Origin: HGM04593 sp045612305
Lineage (GTDB): Bacteria; Bacteroidota; Bacteroidia; Bacteroidales; Bacteroidaceae
Reading direction: 5' to 3'
Length of the DNA stretch: 64,000 bases
Assembly: GCA_045612305.1 (NCBI GenBank)
Contig: JAZKYU010000062.1
Span: 1 to 64,000, forward strand
How positions within the stretch are numbered: the first letter of the stretch is position 1; each line of letters opens with the position of its first letter. The notes beneath the pieces are model-generated. The model did no database searches, was not told the DNA's origin, and worked only from the letters and a program-made list of their open reading frames with translations. A program made the position numbers and the translations under genes. Below, piece by piece: positions 42,046 through 50,700 of this stretch.

Positions 42046-42471
42046 ATGGCTACTATAAACGAGAAACAAGACGAGATAATTGACGAGTTTAGCGGCTTCG
42101 ACGACTGGCTCGACCGCTACCAACTGCTCATAGACCTTGGTGGTGAGCAACCTCCTCTTGACGAGCAGTACAAGACCGATAATAACCTTATAGAGGGCTG
42201 CCAGAGCCGTGTGTGGCTACAGGCCGATTTTGAGGATGGGAAAATCTTTTTCCGTGCCGAAAGTGACGCACTCATAGTTAAAGGTATTGTAGCATTGCTC
42301 ATAAAGGTATACTCGGGCCACACCCCCGACGAGATACTCTCTTCCGACCTCTATTTTGTTGAGGCTATAGGGCTCAAAGAACATTTGTCGCCCACACGCA
42401 GCAACGGTCTTCTTTCTATGATTAAGCAGATGCGCCTCTATGCTCTTGCCTTCAAGGCCAAGGTGGGGTGA
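42046..42471 (+). CDS. sufE: SufE family Fe-S assembly protein
   Basis: SufE accepts sulfur from the cysteine desulfurase SufS for iron-sulfur cluster building. The 141 residues carry the acceptor Cys52 in LIEGCQSRVW. It sits one base after the glutaminyl cyclase gene, last in the cysS run. Its 3' end overlaps the convergent LD-carboxypeptidase gene by 20 bases. Confidence 0.93.
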   Translation: MATINEKQDEIIDEFSGFDDWLDRYQLLIDLGGEQPPLDEQYKTDNNLIEGCQSRVWLQADFEDGKIFFRAESDALIVKGIVALLIKVYSGHTPDEILSSDLYFVEAIGLKEHLSPTRSNGLLSMIKQMRLYALAFKAKVG

Positions 42472-43363
42472 TAAACTTTAACTCTGCCCCCTTGTCGTCG
42501 ACCGAGAGAGAAACCTCGGCACCTTCGATGAGGGGGTAGTTTTCTTCGCAGTGCCCCACGGGGAAGCCGAAACAGACGGGCACGCTATACTCCTTCATAA
42601 TATTGTGTATGAGCTCTTGTGTGGTGCCACCAAAGCCGGTGTGCTCTTTCACACCGTTAAAATGCCCCACAATAACTCCTTTTATCTTTTCTAGTGCGCG
42701 CGATAGCTTTAGTTGGAACATAAGTCTTTCCACGCGATAGGGTAGCTCTCCCGTATCTTCTATAAATATAATTTTTCCTTCGGTAAAAACATCGTAACGC
42801 GAGCCGGCAAGCCCTGCGAGTACCGACAGGTTACCACCTGCAAGGGTGCCCCGAGTTGTGCCTCGTATGTCGAGAGGGTGTGGGTTTGTTGTGTAGTGAG
42901 GTGTTCCCCCGCTCAATATTTTGAATAGCTGCTCTGTAGCAGGGTGGTGGGGGCTTGTGGCTATGTGGCGGCACTGTGGTGCGTGTAACGACTGCACCCC
43001 GCTTGCTATGCACGCTGCGTGCAACGCCGAGCAGTCGCTCATGCCTATAATCCATTTGGGGTGGCGGGCTATGACGGGCGATAACTCCTCTATTAGGTGA
43101 ACGCATCCATACCCACCGTAGCTGCAAAGTATAGCTTTTATATTGCTGTCGGTTAACAGGGCGGCAAAGTCTTTAGCTCGCTCCTCACGCGTACCGCTAA
43201 AGTATCCGTGGCGGGTGAGGGTGTGAGGCGCAAACACCACGTTAAAGCCTCGGGCGCGCAGAACTTCGGCCGCTTGCTCCACGATAGCGGGCTCGCGCAC
43301 TGCCCCGGCGGGAGAGGTTATGGCGATGGTGTCGCCTCTCTTCAGCGGTTTTGGGGTTATCAT
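42452..43363 (-). CDS. S66 family LD-carboxypeptidase
   Basis: LD-carboxypeptidases remove the terminal D-Ala from murein tetrapeptides during cell-wall recycling. The 303 residues show the N-terminal SPAGAV segment, SYGGYGCVHL, the nucleophile Ser in IGMSDCSALH, and the later FIEDTGELPYRVERM-like stretch with the catalytic Glu and a following GHFNG His. No signal peptide is seen, so it should act in the cytoplasm. It lies 18 bases after the U32 peptidase gene. Microcin-immunity MccF proteins are in the same family. Confidence 0.9.
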   Translation of the reverse strand: MITPKPLKRGDTIAITSPAGAVREPAIVEQAAEVLRARGFNVVFAPHTLTRHGYFSGTREERAKDFAALLTDSNIKAILCSYGGYGCVHLIEELSPVIARHPKWIIGMSDCSALHAACIASGVQSLHAPQCRHIATSPHHPATEQLFKILSGGTPHYTTNPHPLDIRGTTRGTLAGGNLSVLAGLAGSRYDVFTEGKIIFIEDTGELPYRVERLMFQLKLSRALEKIKGVIVGHFNGVKEHTGFGGTTQELIHNIMKEYSVPVCFGFPVGHCEENYPLIEGAEVSLSVDDKGAELKFITPPWP

Positions 43364-43381
43364 CTGTTTGGGGTTTTTGTG

Positions 43382-44638
43382 TTAGTCGCACGCTTGCTGT
43401 GTGCTCACAATCTTGTATAGCTTGTCGGCAGGGCGTATCTTCGCGGGTACTTTGAACGAGACGTATACACCTTTTGGTACGGTCTGCACTGCGCCAAGGT
43501 CTACACGCGCCTCTTCAAGGTCCAGGTACATAGCACCTGTTGTGGGGCCTGTTACAAGCAGCTTGTCGCCTACGTTAATCTCGCTCGCCTCTATGTAGAA
43601 CTCTCCCACGCCAAGTTTTGAGAAATATTTTACGCCGCGGCCTACATATACCTTCTTCTCGGTAGCTTGCGAGCCGTAGATGTTGCTCCACTCACCTATC
43701 TTTTGTCCAAGGTAGTATCCGTCCCAGAAACCGCGGTTGAACACTGTTGCGAGGCGTGTGTCCCAACCCTCTTTCTTCTCCTCGGTGAGGGTGCCGTCGA
43801 GGTAGGCTTCTATGGCCTCGTTGTAGCAACTTGCGACGGTTTGTACATATTCGGGGCCACGTGCACGTCCCTCAATCTTGAATACTCTAACACCGGCATC
43901 GGCCATTTTGTCGATGAAACGTATGGTTTTTAGGTCTTTGGGCGACATAATGTATTTATTGTCAACCTCGAGCTCTATGTCGCTCTCGCGGTCTTTGACT
44001 ATGTAGCCTCGTCGGCACACCTGCATGCACTCGCCACGGTTGGCGCTGCGTCCCAGCTGGTGTAGCGACAGATAACACTTGCCCGATATTGCCATGCAGA
44101 GGGCTCCGTGGCAGAACATCTCTATGCGTATGAGCTCGCCCTTGGGGCCACAAATATTCTCGTCGATAATTACTTTATGTATTGCTGCTACCTGCTCCAT
44201 ATTGAGCTCGCGTGCAAGCACCACAACGTCGGCAAATTGTGCGTAGAACTTCAGAGCTTCGCTGTTGCTTATATTGAGCTGGGTAGAAAGGTGTACCTCC
44301 ATACCCACGCGGTTGCAATACTGCATAACAGCAACATCGGCTGCAATGACAGCCGAAATACCGCTCTCTACCGCTGCATCGACTATGCGGTGCATCATAT
44401 CTATGTCGTTCTCGTAGATTATGGTGTTTACTGTGAGGTAGCTTTTTATGTTGTGCTTGTCACAAATTTCTGCAATCTCGCGCAGGTCGTTTATGGTGAA
44501 CGCGCTTGCCGAGTGAGCACGCATATTAAGGTGCTCTATACCAAAATATATAGAGTTTGCACCAGCTTGAATAGCTGCCATAAGGCTCTCGCGCGATCCA
44601 GCCGGAGCCATAATCTCAAAATCTTTTCTCTGAAGCAT
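43382..44638 (-). CDS. U32 family peptidase, TrhP/RlhA-like
   Basis: The 418 residues carry the U32 signature with its Cys cluster, CHGALCMAISGKCYLS then NRGECMQVCR, near 160-195. Characterised members with this cluster (TrhP, RlhA) hydroxylate tRNA wobble uridine or 23S rRNA using prephenate, so an RNA-modifying role is more likely than proteolysis. The ATG at 44638 is chosen; the longer frame runs into the upstream terminator. It is first of two genes with the LD-carboxypeptidase. Confidence 0.88.
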   Translation of the reverse strand: MLQRKDFEIMAPAGSRESLMAAIQAGANSIYFGIEHLNMRAHSASAFTINDLREIAEICDKHNIKSYLTVNTIIYENDIDMMHRIVDAAVESGISAVIAADVAVMQYCNRVGMEVHLSTQLNISNSEALKFYAQFADVVVLARELNMEQVAAIHKVIIDENICGPKGELIRIEMFCHGALCMAISGKCYLSLHQLGRSANRGECMQVCRRGYIVKDRESDIELEVDNKYIMSPKDLKTIRFIDKMADAGVRVFKIEGRARGPEYVQTVASCYNEAIEAYLDGTLTEEKKEGWDTRLATVFNRGFWDGYYLGQKIGEWSNIYGSQATEKKVYVGRGVKYFSKLGVGEFYIEASEINVGDKLLVTGPTTGAMYLDLEEARVDLGAVQTVPKGVYVSFKVPAKIRPADKLYKIVSTQQACD

Positions 44639-44671
44639 AAGAAGCGGTTTGTGTGAAAGTTCCCTTTTTAA

Positions 44672-44733
44672 AAAAGTATAGGCTATCTCGAAAGATGGGC
44701 TGTTTTTTGCGCCCACTTTGCAAGATAGCCTTT
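44672..44733 (-). terminator. Branched terminator after the wecA-like gene
   Basis: AGGCTATCT (44680-44688) pairs with AGATAGCCT (44723-44731). Inside, GGGC/GCCC and AAAG/CTTT extend the stem. On the minus strand a T-run follows. Confidence 0.75.
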
Positions 44734-44746
44734 GTTTGTTTTGCTA

Positions 44747-45913
44747 TTAAAATTTGTCTACCAACTTTTGTACCCAAGTCCAGATACCTTTTTTCTCTAT
44801 GTGCAAGAGGTGGCCAATGCCCTGCAGAACTTTGAGCATCTTTGTTTGTTTTGCTATCTGCGCCTTGGCAAACACGTAGAAAACGAATGTAAAGAGTATG
44901 CTCAGGCCTAGTACAACGTATAGTTGGCAGTCTATCGACGCGCCTAGTTTGTACGAAGCAAACCAAGCGAGTAAGACAAAGAAGTTAAGTGACAATATAG
45001 ATATTGTTGTGCCTATGTGTGAGAAACCCAGCTCTATAAAAAGGTGGTGGAGGTGGGTTTTGTCGGGGCTGAAGGGTGACGAGCCTTTCATTATGCGGGT
45101 AGACATAACGCGCAAGGTGTCGAACACCGGCACAGCCAACACAGCAAGCGTGAAGGGTACAAGGCCCAAGCCTTTGTCGGCAAAAGGTGCGCTCAACGAT
45201 TGAGTCTTGAGTATGTTTATTACAAACATCGACATCATAGTGCCTATAACAAGCGTACCGCCATCGCCGATAAACATCTTGGTGTTGTTACCAAAAACGT
45301 TGTGCAGGAAGAACGGTATAATAGCGCCGGCTGCCGATGTTGCAAGAATGGTCATGGGGACGTTTCCCGATAGAAAGAACATTATAGCAAACATAACCGA
45401 TGCCATAAAACAGAAACCCGACGAGAGACCGTTTACACCATCGATGAGGTTTATGGCGTTTATAATACCCACAGCCGCAAATATTGTTAGCGGGGCCGAG
45501 ATGTACATGGGGACTTCGTTTATGCCCCACAACCCCCAGAAACTATTTATGCCGTTGTTGTTTACATACATAATAAAGGCCACGATGGCAATCTCTATCA
45601 TAAAACGGGTGTAGGGCGAGAGGTCGAGAATATCGTCTATAGTACCTACATAAAGCATAACGAGCATAGCCGATATGAGCACAAAGACCGCAGGGCTGAA
45701 AAAAGATATCTGCGAGGTGCATATACCTACAACTATACCAAAGAACACAGCCAAACCTCCCATAACAGGTACGGGGCGGCGTTGCAACTTGCGCTCGTCG
45801 GGGTTGTCGACAAGGTTTTTGAGTATTGCGATTTTTAAGATTTTAGGGTGTATCCACGATGTTGCTACCATCGCAACAATAAATGGTACCAATAAATGAT
45901 ATGTCTTTTCCAT
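44747..45913 (-). CDS. WecA/TagO-like undecaprenyl-phosphate GlcNAc-1-phosphate transferase
   Basis: This 388-residue membrane protein of the MraY/WecA family starts a polysaccharide on the undecaprenyl carrier. It has about ten or eleven hydrophobic segments. Key acidic motifs are GTIDDILDL near 90, NLIDGVNGL near 154 and IGDGGTL near 215. The HLHHL sugar-recognition motif marks it as WecA-type rather than MraY. An 18-base repeat links its 3' end to the sequence past its stop. The divergent neighbour is manC, so both may serve surface polysaccharide synthesis. Confidence 0.92.
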   Translation of the reverse strand: MEKTYHLLVPFIVAMVATSWIHPKILKIAILKNLVDNPDERKLQRRPVPVMGGLAVFFGIVVGICTSQISFFSPAVFVLISAMLVMLYVGTIDDILDLSPYTRFMIEIAIVAFIMYVNNNGINSFWGLWGINEVPMYISAPLTIFAAVGIINAINLIDGVNGLSSGFCFMASVMFAIMFFLSGNVPMTILATSAAGAIIPFFLHNVFGNNTKMFIGDGGTLVIGTMMSMFVINILKTQSLSAPFADKGLGLVPFTLAVLAVPVFDTLRVMSTRIMKGSSPFSPDKTHLHHLFIELGFSHIGTTISILSLNFFVLLAWFASYKLGASIDCQLYVVLGLSILFTFVFYVFAKAQIAKQTKMLKVLQGIGHLLHIEKKGIWTWVQKLVDKF

Positions 45914-45980
45914 AATTAAATCTTGCTAACCAATAAACGCTCTCTTTGTGCAAATATTGCTTTTGCATTATTCCTATCCG

Positions 45981-45988
45981 CAAATTTA
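45981..45988 (-). promoter_or_regulatory. -7 box of wecA-like gene
   Basis: TAAATTTG on the minus strand, 67 bases before the ATG. Confidence 0.5.
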
Positions 45989-46166
45989 CAACTTTTTATT
46001 ATAACTTCAAACAAAAAATAAAGTCTTTTAAATGATACGGTTAAACGCTTGGTATTTAATATTTTACCTACGCGTGGTGTGCTTTTCTTTATCGGGTGGT
46101 GTGGTGTTTCTCTTTTTTGAGGCTTAATTTAAAGAGAAATTTGCAGTGAATATTATCTTTTTTCCT

Positions 46167-46174
46167 ATCTTCGC
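46167..46174 (+). promoter_or_regulatory. -7 box of manC
   Basis: TATCTTCG, 39 bases before the ATG. Confidence 0.65.
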
Positions 46175-46213
46175 AGTGTTTTAGTATTATACTCGCAGTA
46201 TACTTTTTTGAAT

Positions 46214-47278
46214 ATGAATAAATCTAATCACGTTGTTATTATGGCCGGTGGCATAGGTAGCCGCTTTTGGCCTATGAGCACAGTTGACCGTCCCAAGCAG
46301 TTTATTGATGTTCTTGGTTGTGGTAAATCGCTTTTGCAGCTCACAGTTGAGCGCTTTGGCGATATTTGTCCTATGGAGAATGTGTGGGTACTCACATCGG
46401 AGAAGTATGCTCCGCTTGTAAAGGAGCAGCTGCCGATGATCCCCGAGGAGAATATTTTGCAGGAGCCTTGCCGCCGCAACACAGCGCCTTGCATTGCTTA
46501 TGCCGCGTGGAAAATAAAGAAAAAAGACCCGCGTGCCAATATGGTTGTTACTCCTAGCGACCACTTCGTTACCGATGTTACAGAGTTTCGCCGCATAATA
46601 TCTTCTTCTCTTAAGTTTGTGGCCGACTCTGACGCGATACTGACCCTTGGTATAAAGCCCACCCGCCCCGACACAGGCTACGGCTATATTGAGGCAGCCC
46701 TTGGTACAGCATCGCTTGCCAACAAGGAGGTTTTCCGTGTTGACTCTTTTAAAGAGAAACCCGACCTCGATACCGCAAAGGCCTATATCGCAAAGAATAA
46801 TTTTTACTGGAACGCAGGAATTTTCATCTGGAACGTGTCGACTATAGTGAACGCTTTCCGTGTATATCAAGGCCCCATCGCCGAGATATTTGAGTCGCTT
46901 GCGCCTTATTACTTTACCCCCGAGGAGCAGGCTATGGTTAACGAGCGCTTCCCCGAGTGCCGCAACATCTCGGTCGACTATGCTATTATGGAGCGTGCCG
47001 ATGAAATATTTGTCTTCCCCTCAAATTTTGGTTGGAGCGACCTTGGTACCTGGGTGTCGTTGCACAACCAGGTGCAAAAAGACCTGAACGGAAACGTGGG
47101 CCTTGGCGCCGGCGAGGCTTCGTTCTGCGACACACGTAACTGTATCGTGAACACCCGCGGGTTAAAGAGCGTGGTTGTGATAGGCGTGGACGACTGTATA
47201 ATATCGGAGAACGAGGGTAACTTGCTTGTGTGCAAAATGAGCGAGGAGAACAGAATAAAAGAGTATTCCGACAAATAA
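46214..47278 (+). CDS. manC: Mannose-1-phosphate guanylyltransferase
   Basis: This enzyme makes GDP-mannose for glycans and capsule. The 354 residues hold the nucleotidyltransferase signature AGGIGSRFWPMS near 10-21 and RPKQF, then a central SDHF motif, FKEKPD and NAGIF. It is the short form without the phosphomannose isomerase domain. The ATG at 46214 is chosen over a TTG two codons earlier. It converges on the TPR gene with a shared terminator. Confidence 0.93.
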   Translation: MNKSNHVVIMAGGIGSRFWPMSTVDRPKQFIDVLGCGKSLLQLTVERFGDICPMENVWVLTSEKYAPLVKEQLPMIPEENILQEPCRRNTAPCIAYAAWKIKKKDPRANMVVTPSDHFVTDVTEFRRIISSSLKFVADSDAILTLGIKPTRPDTGYGYIEAALGTASLANKEVFRVDSFKEKPDLDTAKAYIAKNNFYWNAGIFIWNVSTIVNAFRVYQGPIAEIFESLAPYYFTPEEQAMVNERFPECRNISVDYAIMERADEIFVFPSNFGWSDLGTWVSLHNQVQKDLNGNVGLGAGEASFCDTRNCIVNTRGLKSVVVIGVDDCIISENEGNLLVCKMSEENRIKEYSDK

Positions 47279-47296
47279 TCTATACAAGGTATGTAT

Positions 47297-47330
47297 AAAA
47301 AATAGAGCTCTGCGTGGAGCTCTATTTTTT
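47297..47330. terminator. Bidirectional terminator between manC and TPR genes
   Basis: AATAGAGCTC and GAGCTCTATT flank TGCGTG (47311-47316), with A- and T-runs outside. The TPR stop codon (47322-47324) lies in one arm. Confidence 0.85.
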
Positions 47331-48725
47331 TATTGCGTTTAAGAAACCTTCGACAGTGATGTTTGCATCGTAAACAAGGCCAAAGAGGTCGAAAAGCAGG
47401 TTAGACCGTCCCTTTAATGCAATCTCTACATATGGGAGTATGTTTTCTCCCTCACCCATACAAACCATAGCATAAGCAATCTCGGCGTCGATGTCGGAGG
47501 AGTCTTTGGCCAAGTGTCGGGCGTGAAGGAGCACTCTTTTCCCTATTCTATAATGCCCGTGCTTTATTAGGTGCACGCCGAGAGCAAAAAAGACCTCGTC
47601 CTGTCCCCAGTCTTTTATCTCCATCACGTTCATCTCTTTGAATGTGAGGTTTTCCTTGTCGCGCAGGCAGTATAGCTCTTCGTCGCCCACAAGCAACTGC
47701 TTGATGTTCTCGGGGTGTGTGAACATCGCAAAAGAAATTGTGGTTACGGCCTCCTCCTCGTTCCCTCTTTTCGATAGAATGATGGCTTTGTTTATGCGTG
47801 CCACCATAGCCTCTATGCTGTCGTCGTCGCTGTGGCCTATAATCTGCTCGAACACGGCAAGCGCTTCGTCGGCCTTTCCCTCGTGCCACAAACAGAGCGC
47901 TTTGTAGAAGGGTGGTATAACAGACGATGTATACTTGTTGTTGAGCGTGGCAAACTGCTTGGCGGCCTTCTTGTAGTCGCGAAGGAAGTAATAACAGTAT
48001 CCCTGCATCATGCGGGCGTAGTCTATCTCCTCGCCTATCGCAAGCTCATACTCGAAACACTCAAGCGCCTTCCCATATCGGTTAGTCATGTAGTATATGC
48101 GGGCGAGTTGTTCCCAGTAAAAAGTTGAGTAGGGGTCGCAGTCGAGCAGTTCGTTGTATATGTCTATGGCGCTGTTTGTGTCTTGTAGCTCGATGAGGCA
48201 CTCGGCTTTAACCTCGAGGAAGTTCCGGCAACCGGGGGCCTTGGAGAGGGCGTAGTCGGTTATTTGAAGAGCCTCTTGAGCAAAGCCTCCGTCGAGCATA
48301 ATCTCAAGGGCTTCGCAAGCTATCTCTTTTGTGACCTTCCTTTGGTTTAGAATTTCAATAGCTATCTCTCGTGCCTCTTTGTATCCTTTAAGGGCGATGA
48401 GTATTTGTGCGTGCAGCAACTTGCTCTCCTCGTCGGCGGGGAAGCCCTTCTCGCCAAGTATCATAAGTGCTTTTTCGGGCTCGTCCTGCGTGAGGAGTAT
48501 TTTTACCTCCATCTTAGTGAGTTCGGGTGCGTCGGGGTGCAGGGCTCTTGCCTGTCCGTAAACATCCACGGCTGCGTCTATGGCCTCTTGGAAGAGATAG
48601 TAGCAGAGTATGTCGAAAAGGTCATCTATACCGAAGTACAAGCTGGCGTTGTTTGCTCTCGCCTGCTCGTACTTCCGTAGTATGTCGCGGAATTCTTGTG
48701 AGTCAAAATAGCTTTTGTTGTCCAT
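47322..48725 (-). CDS. Tetratricopeptide repeat protein
   Basis: The 467 residues are almost all helical, with several TPR-like pairs. Clear ones are DTNSAIDIYNELLDCDPYS, the repeat around RYGKALECFEYEL and one around ADEALAVFEQII. There is no signal peptide or membrane segment, so it is cytoplasmic and probably a protein-binding scaffold. It follows glnS by 14 bases and is probably in the same transcript. Its partner is unknown. Confidence 0.88.
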   Translation of the reverse strand: MDNKSYFDSQEFRDILRKYEQARANNASLYFGIDDLFDILCYYLFQEAIDAAVDVYGQARALHPDAPELTKMEVKILLTQDEPEKALMILGEKGFPADEESKLLHAQILIALKGYKEAREIAIEILNQRKVTKEIACEALEIMLDGGFAQEALQITDYALSKAPGCRNFLEVKAECLIELQDTNSAIDIYNELLDCDPYSTFYWEQLARIYYMTNRYGKALECFEYELAIGEEIDYARMMQGYCYYFLRDYKKAAKQFATLNNKYTSSVIPPFYKALCLWHEGKADEALAVFEQIIGHSDDDSIEAMVARINKAIILSKRGNEEEAVTTISFAMFTHPENIKQLLVGDEELYCLRDKENLTFKEMNVMEIKDWGQDEVFFALGVHLIKHGHYRIGKRVLLHARHLAKDSSDIDAEIAYAMVCMGEGENILPYVEIALKGRSNLLFDLFGLVYDANITVEGFLNAIKK

Positions 48726-48739
48726 CCGCTTTTTGGGGG

Positions 48740-50482
48740 TTATTTACCTTTTATCTTGCTCCAAGTATCTTTGAGTGATACTGTACGGTTGAAGATAAGT
48801 TTTTCGGGTGTTGACGCGGGGTCGATGTTGAAGTAACCGATGCGCTGGAACTGTAGGTAGCTCAAGGGTTTTTGTGTTGCGAGGAATTTTTCTACGTAAC
48901 ACTCTTCGCGTATCTCGAGTGAGTTGGGGTTTATCATCTCTTTCATTGCCTCGAGAGCATCGCAACCCTTTTCCTCTCTTATAGCGGCCATCTCGTCGCG
49001 GGGGTTCTCGGCTTTCCACAAGCGGTCGTAGAGGCGCACCTCTGCCTTCACGCAGTGGTTGCGGCTCACCCAATGTATGGTGCTCTTAACCTTGCGGTTA
49101 GCCTCTTTCTCGCCGGTTTTTGTTTCGGGGATATACTCGCAGAGTACCTCGGTTACGTTGCCCTGCTCGTCTTTTACGCAGCCTGTGCACAGCACAATGT
49201 AGGCGTTTTTGAGGCGTACCTCGCGGCCCTGTGTAAGGCGGAAGTAGTTCTTGGGCGCATCTTCCATAAAGTCGTCGCGCTCTATCCATAGCTCGCGGCT
49301 AAACTCTATGATGTGTGTGCCGTCCTCGGGGCGCTCGGGGTTGTTTATAGCGGTGAGCTCTTCAACTTTACCCTCGGGGTAGTTGGTTATGGTGAGCTTC
49401 ACGGGGTTGATAACGGCCGAAACGCGTGTTGCGCGTGAGTTGAGGTCTTCGCGCACTGCGCTCTCCAACAGAGCAAAGTCGTTGAGGGCGTCATATGTGG
49501 TGTAACCAATCTTGTCGACAAAGTTGCGTATAGACTCGGGTGAGTAACCGCGACGGCGGAAACCGCAGAGTGTGGGCATACGGGGGTCGTCCCAACCGTT
49601 CACAAGCCCCTCTTTCACTAGGATGAGCAGGTTGCGTTTGCTCATAAGTGTGTAGTTGAGGTTTAGTTTGTTAAACTCATACTGACGAGGACGGTTGTCG
49701 TCGAGTTCTTTACCCTCTTTAATCCAGTCGACAAAAAGGTCGTACAAGGGGCGGTGGGGCACAAACTCAAGTGTGCAGAGCGAGTGTGTGACACCCTCGA
49801 GGTAGTCGCTCTGTCCGTGTGCAAAGTCGTACATAGGATAGGCCTTCCAAGTGGTGCCTGTACGGTGGTGTGCGCTCTTTACAACGCGGTAGATGATGGG
49901 GTCGCGGAAGTGCATGTTCGAGCTTGCCATGTCTATTTTGGCACGCAAAACCATCTTGCCTTCCTCAATCTCGCCGCTGTTCATCTTCTCGAAGAGGGCA
50001 AGGCTCTCCTCGGCGGGACGGTTGCGGTAGGGGCTCTCTACGCCGGGTTGTGTGGGTGTGCCTTTTTGTGCTGCAATCTGCTCGGCGCTCTGCTCGTCTA
50101 TGTAGGCCTTGCCTTCTTTTATGAGGCGTACGGCAAAGTCCCACAACTGCTGGAAGTAGTCCGAAGCGTAGTAGACGTTTGCCCACTCAAAGCCCAACCA
50201 CTTTATATCTTCCATAATTGCATCTACATACTCCACATCCTCTTTTGTAGGGTTAGTGTCGTCGAAACGAAGGTTGCACACTCCGTTGTATTTTTCGGCC
50301 ATGCCAAAGTCCATACAGATGGCTTTTGCGTGGCCTATGTGCAGGTAACCGTTGGGCTCGGGCGGGAAACGTGTCTGTACTTTTCCTCCGTTCTTACCCT
50401 CGGCAAGGTCGTTTATAATCGCTTGCTCGATAAAACTTACGCTTTTTTTCTCGGTTTTTTCGCTTTCGTTAATCTCGGTCAT
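48740..50482 (-). CDS. glnS: Glutaminyl-tRNA synthetase
   Basis: This class I enzyme charges tRNA-Gln. The 580 residues show the HIGH motif in PPEPNGYLHIGHAK (about 40-53), the FDDTNP motif and the KMSKS-like MSKRNLL near 275, then the C-terminal beta-barrel anticodon domain. The Gln-specific form, rather than GluRS, is indicated by the PPEPNGYLHIGHAKA start and the long C-terminal domain. The organism therefore does not need GatCAB for Gln-tRNA. Confidence 0.95.
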   Translation of the reverse strand: MTEINESEKTEKKSVSFIEQAIINDLAEGKNGGKVQTRFPPEPNGYLHIGHAKAICMDFGMAEKYNGVCNLRFDDTNPTKEDVEYVDAIMEDIKWLGFEWANVYYASDYFQQLWDFAVRLIKEGKAYIDEQSAEQIAAQKGTPTQPGVESPYRNRPAEESLALFEKMNSGEIEEGKMVLRAKIDMASSNMHFRDPIIYRVVKSAHHRTGTTWKAYPMYDFAHGQSDYLEGVTHSLCTLEFVPHRPLYDLFVDWIKEGKELDDNRPRQYEFNKLNLNYTLMSKRNLLILVKEGLVNGWDDPRMPTLCGFRRRGYSPESIRNFVDKIGYTTYDALNDFALLESAVREDLNSRATRVSAVINPVKLTITNYPEGKVEELTAINNPERPEDGTHIIEFSRELWIERDDFMEDAPKNYFRLTQGREVRLKNAYIVLCTGCVKDEQGNVTEVLCEYIPETKTGEKEANRKVKSTIHWVSRNHCVKAEVRLYDRLWKAENPRDEMAAIREEKGCDALEAMKEMINPNSLEIREECYVEKFLATQKPLSYLQFQRIGYFNIDPASTPEKLIFNRTVSLKDTWSKIKGK

Positions 50483-50527
50483 TTTATATATGTTTTTTAT
50501 TTTTATTCGTGTGCTTAATACAATTTA

Positions 50528-50535
50528 CAAAAATA
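50528..50535 (-). promoter_or_regulatory. -7 box of glnS-TPR operon
   Basis: TATTTTTG on the minus strand, 45 bases before the glnS ATG. Confidence 0.55.
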
Positions 50536-50649
50536 GAACAAAAAAAGGAAAATCTACTCATCGAGGGGTGTATAAATTGCGAAAAATACAATAATTGTGT
50601 TGGTTGAAAAAAATAGAGGATTTTCGGCCGTTTCTTGAAGTTAAATCAC

Positions 50650-50657
50650 TATCTTCG
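50650..50657 (+). promoter_or_regulatory. -7 box of fhs
   Basis: TATCTTCG, 43 bases before the fhs ATG. The gap between glnS and fhs shows no riboswitch that I can recognise. Confidence 0.65.
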
Positions 50658-50700
50658 CACTTTATTACGTAAGTAAATTAAATAACTAAATACTAAAACT

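Larger units (their letters stand above)
45914..46213. other. Divergent promoter region between wecA-like and manC genes
   Basis: AT-rich and non-coding. I see a minus-strand -7 box at 45981-45988 and a plus-strand one at 46167-46174, and no other structure. Confidence 0.6.
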
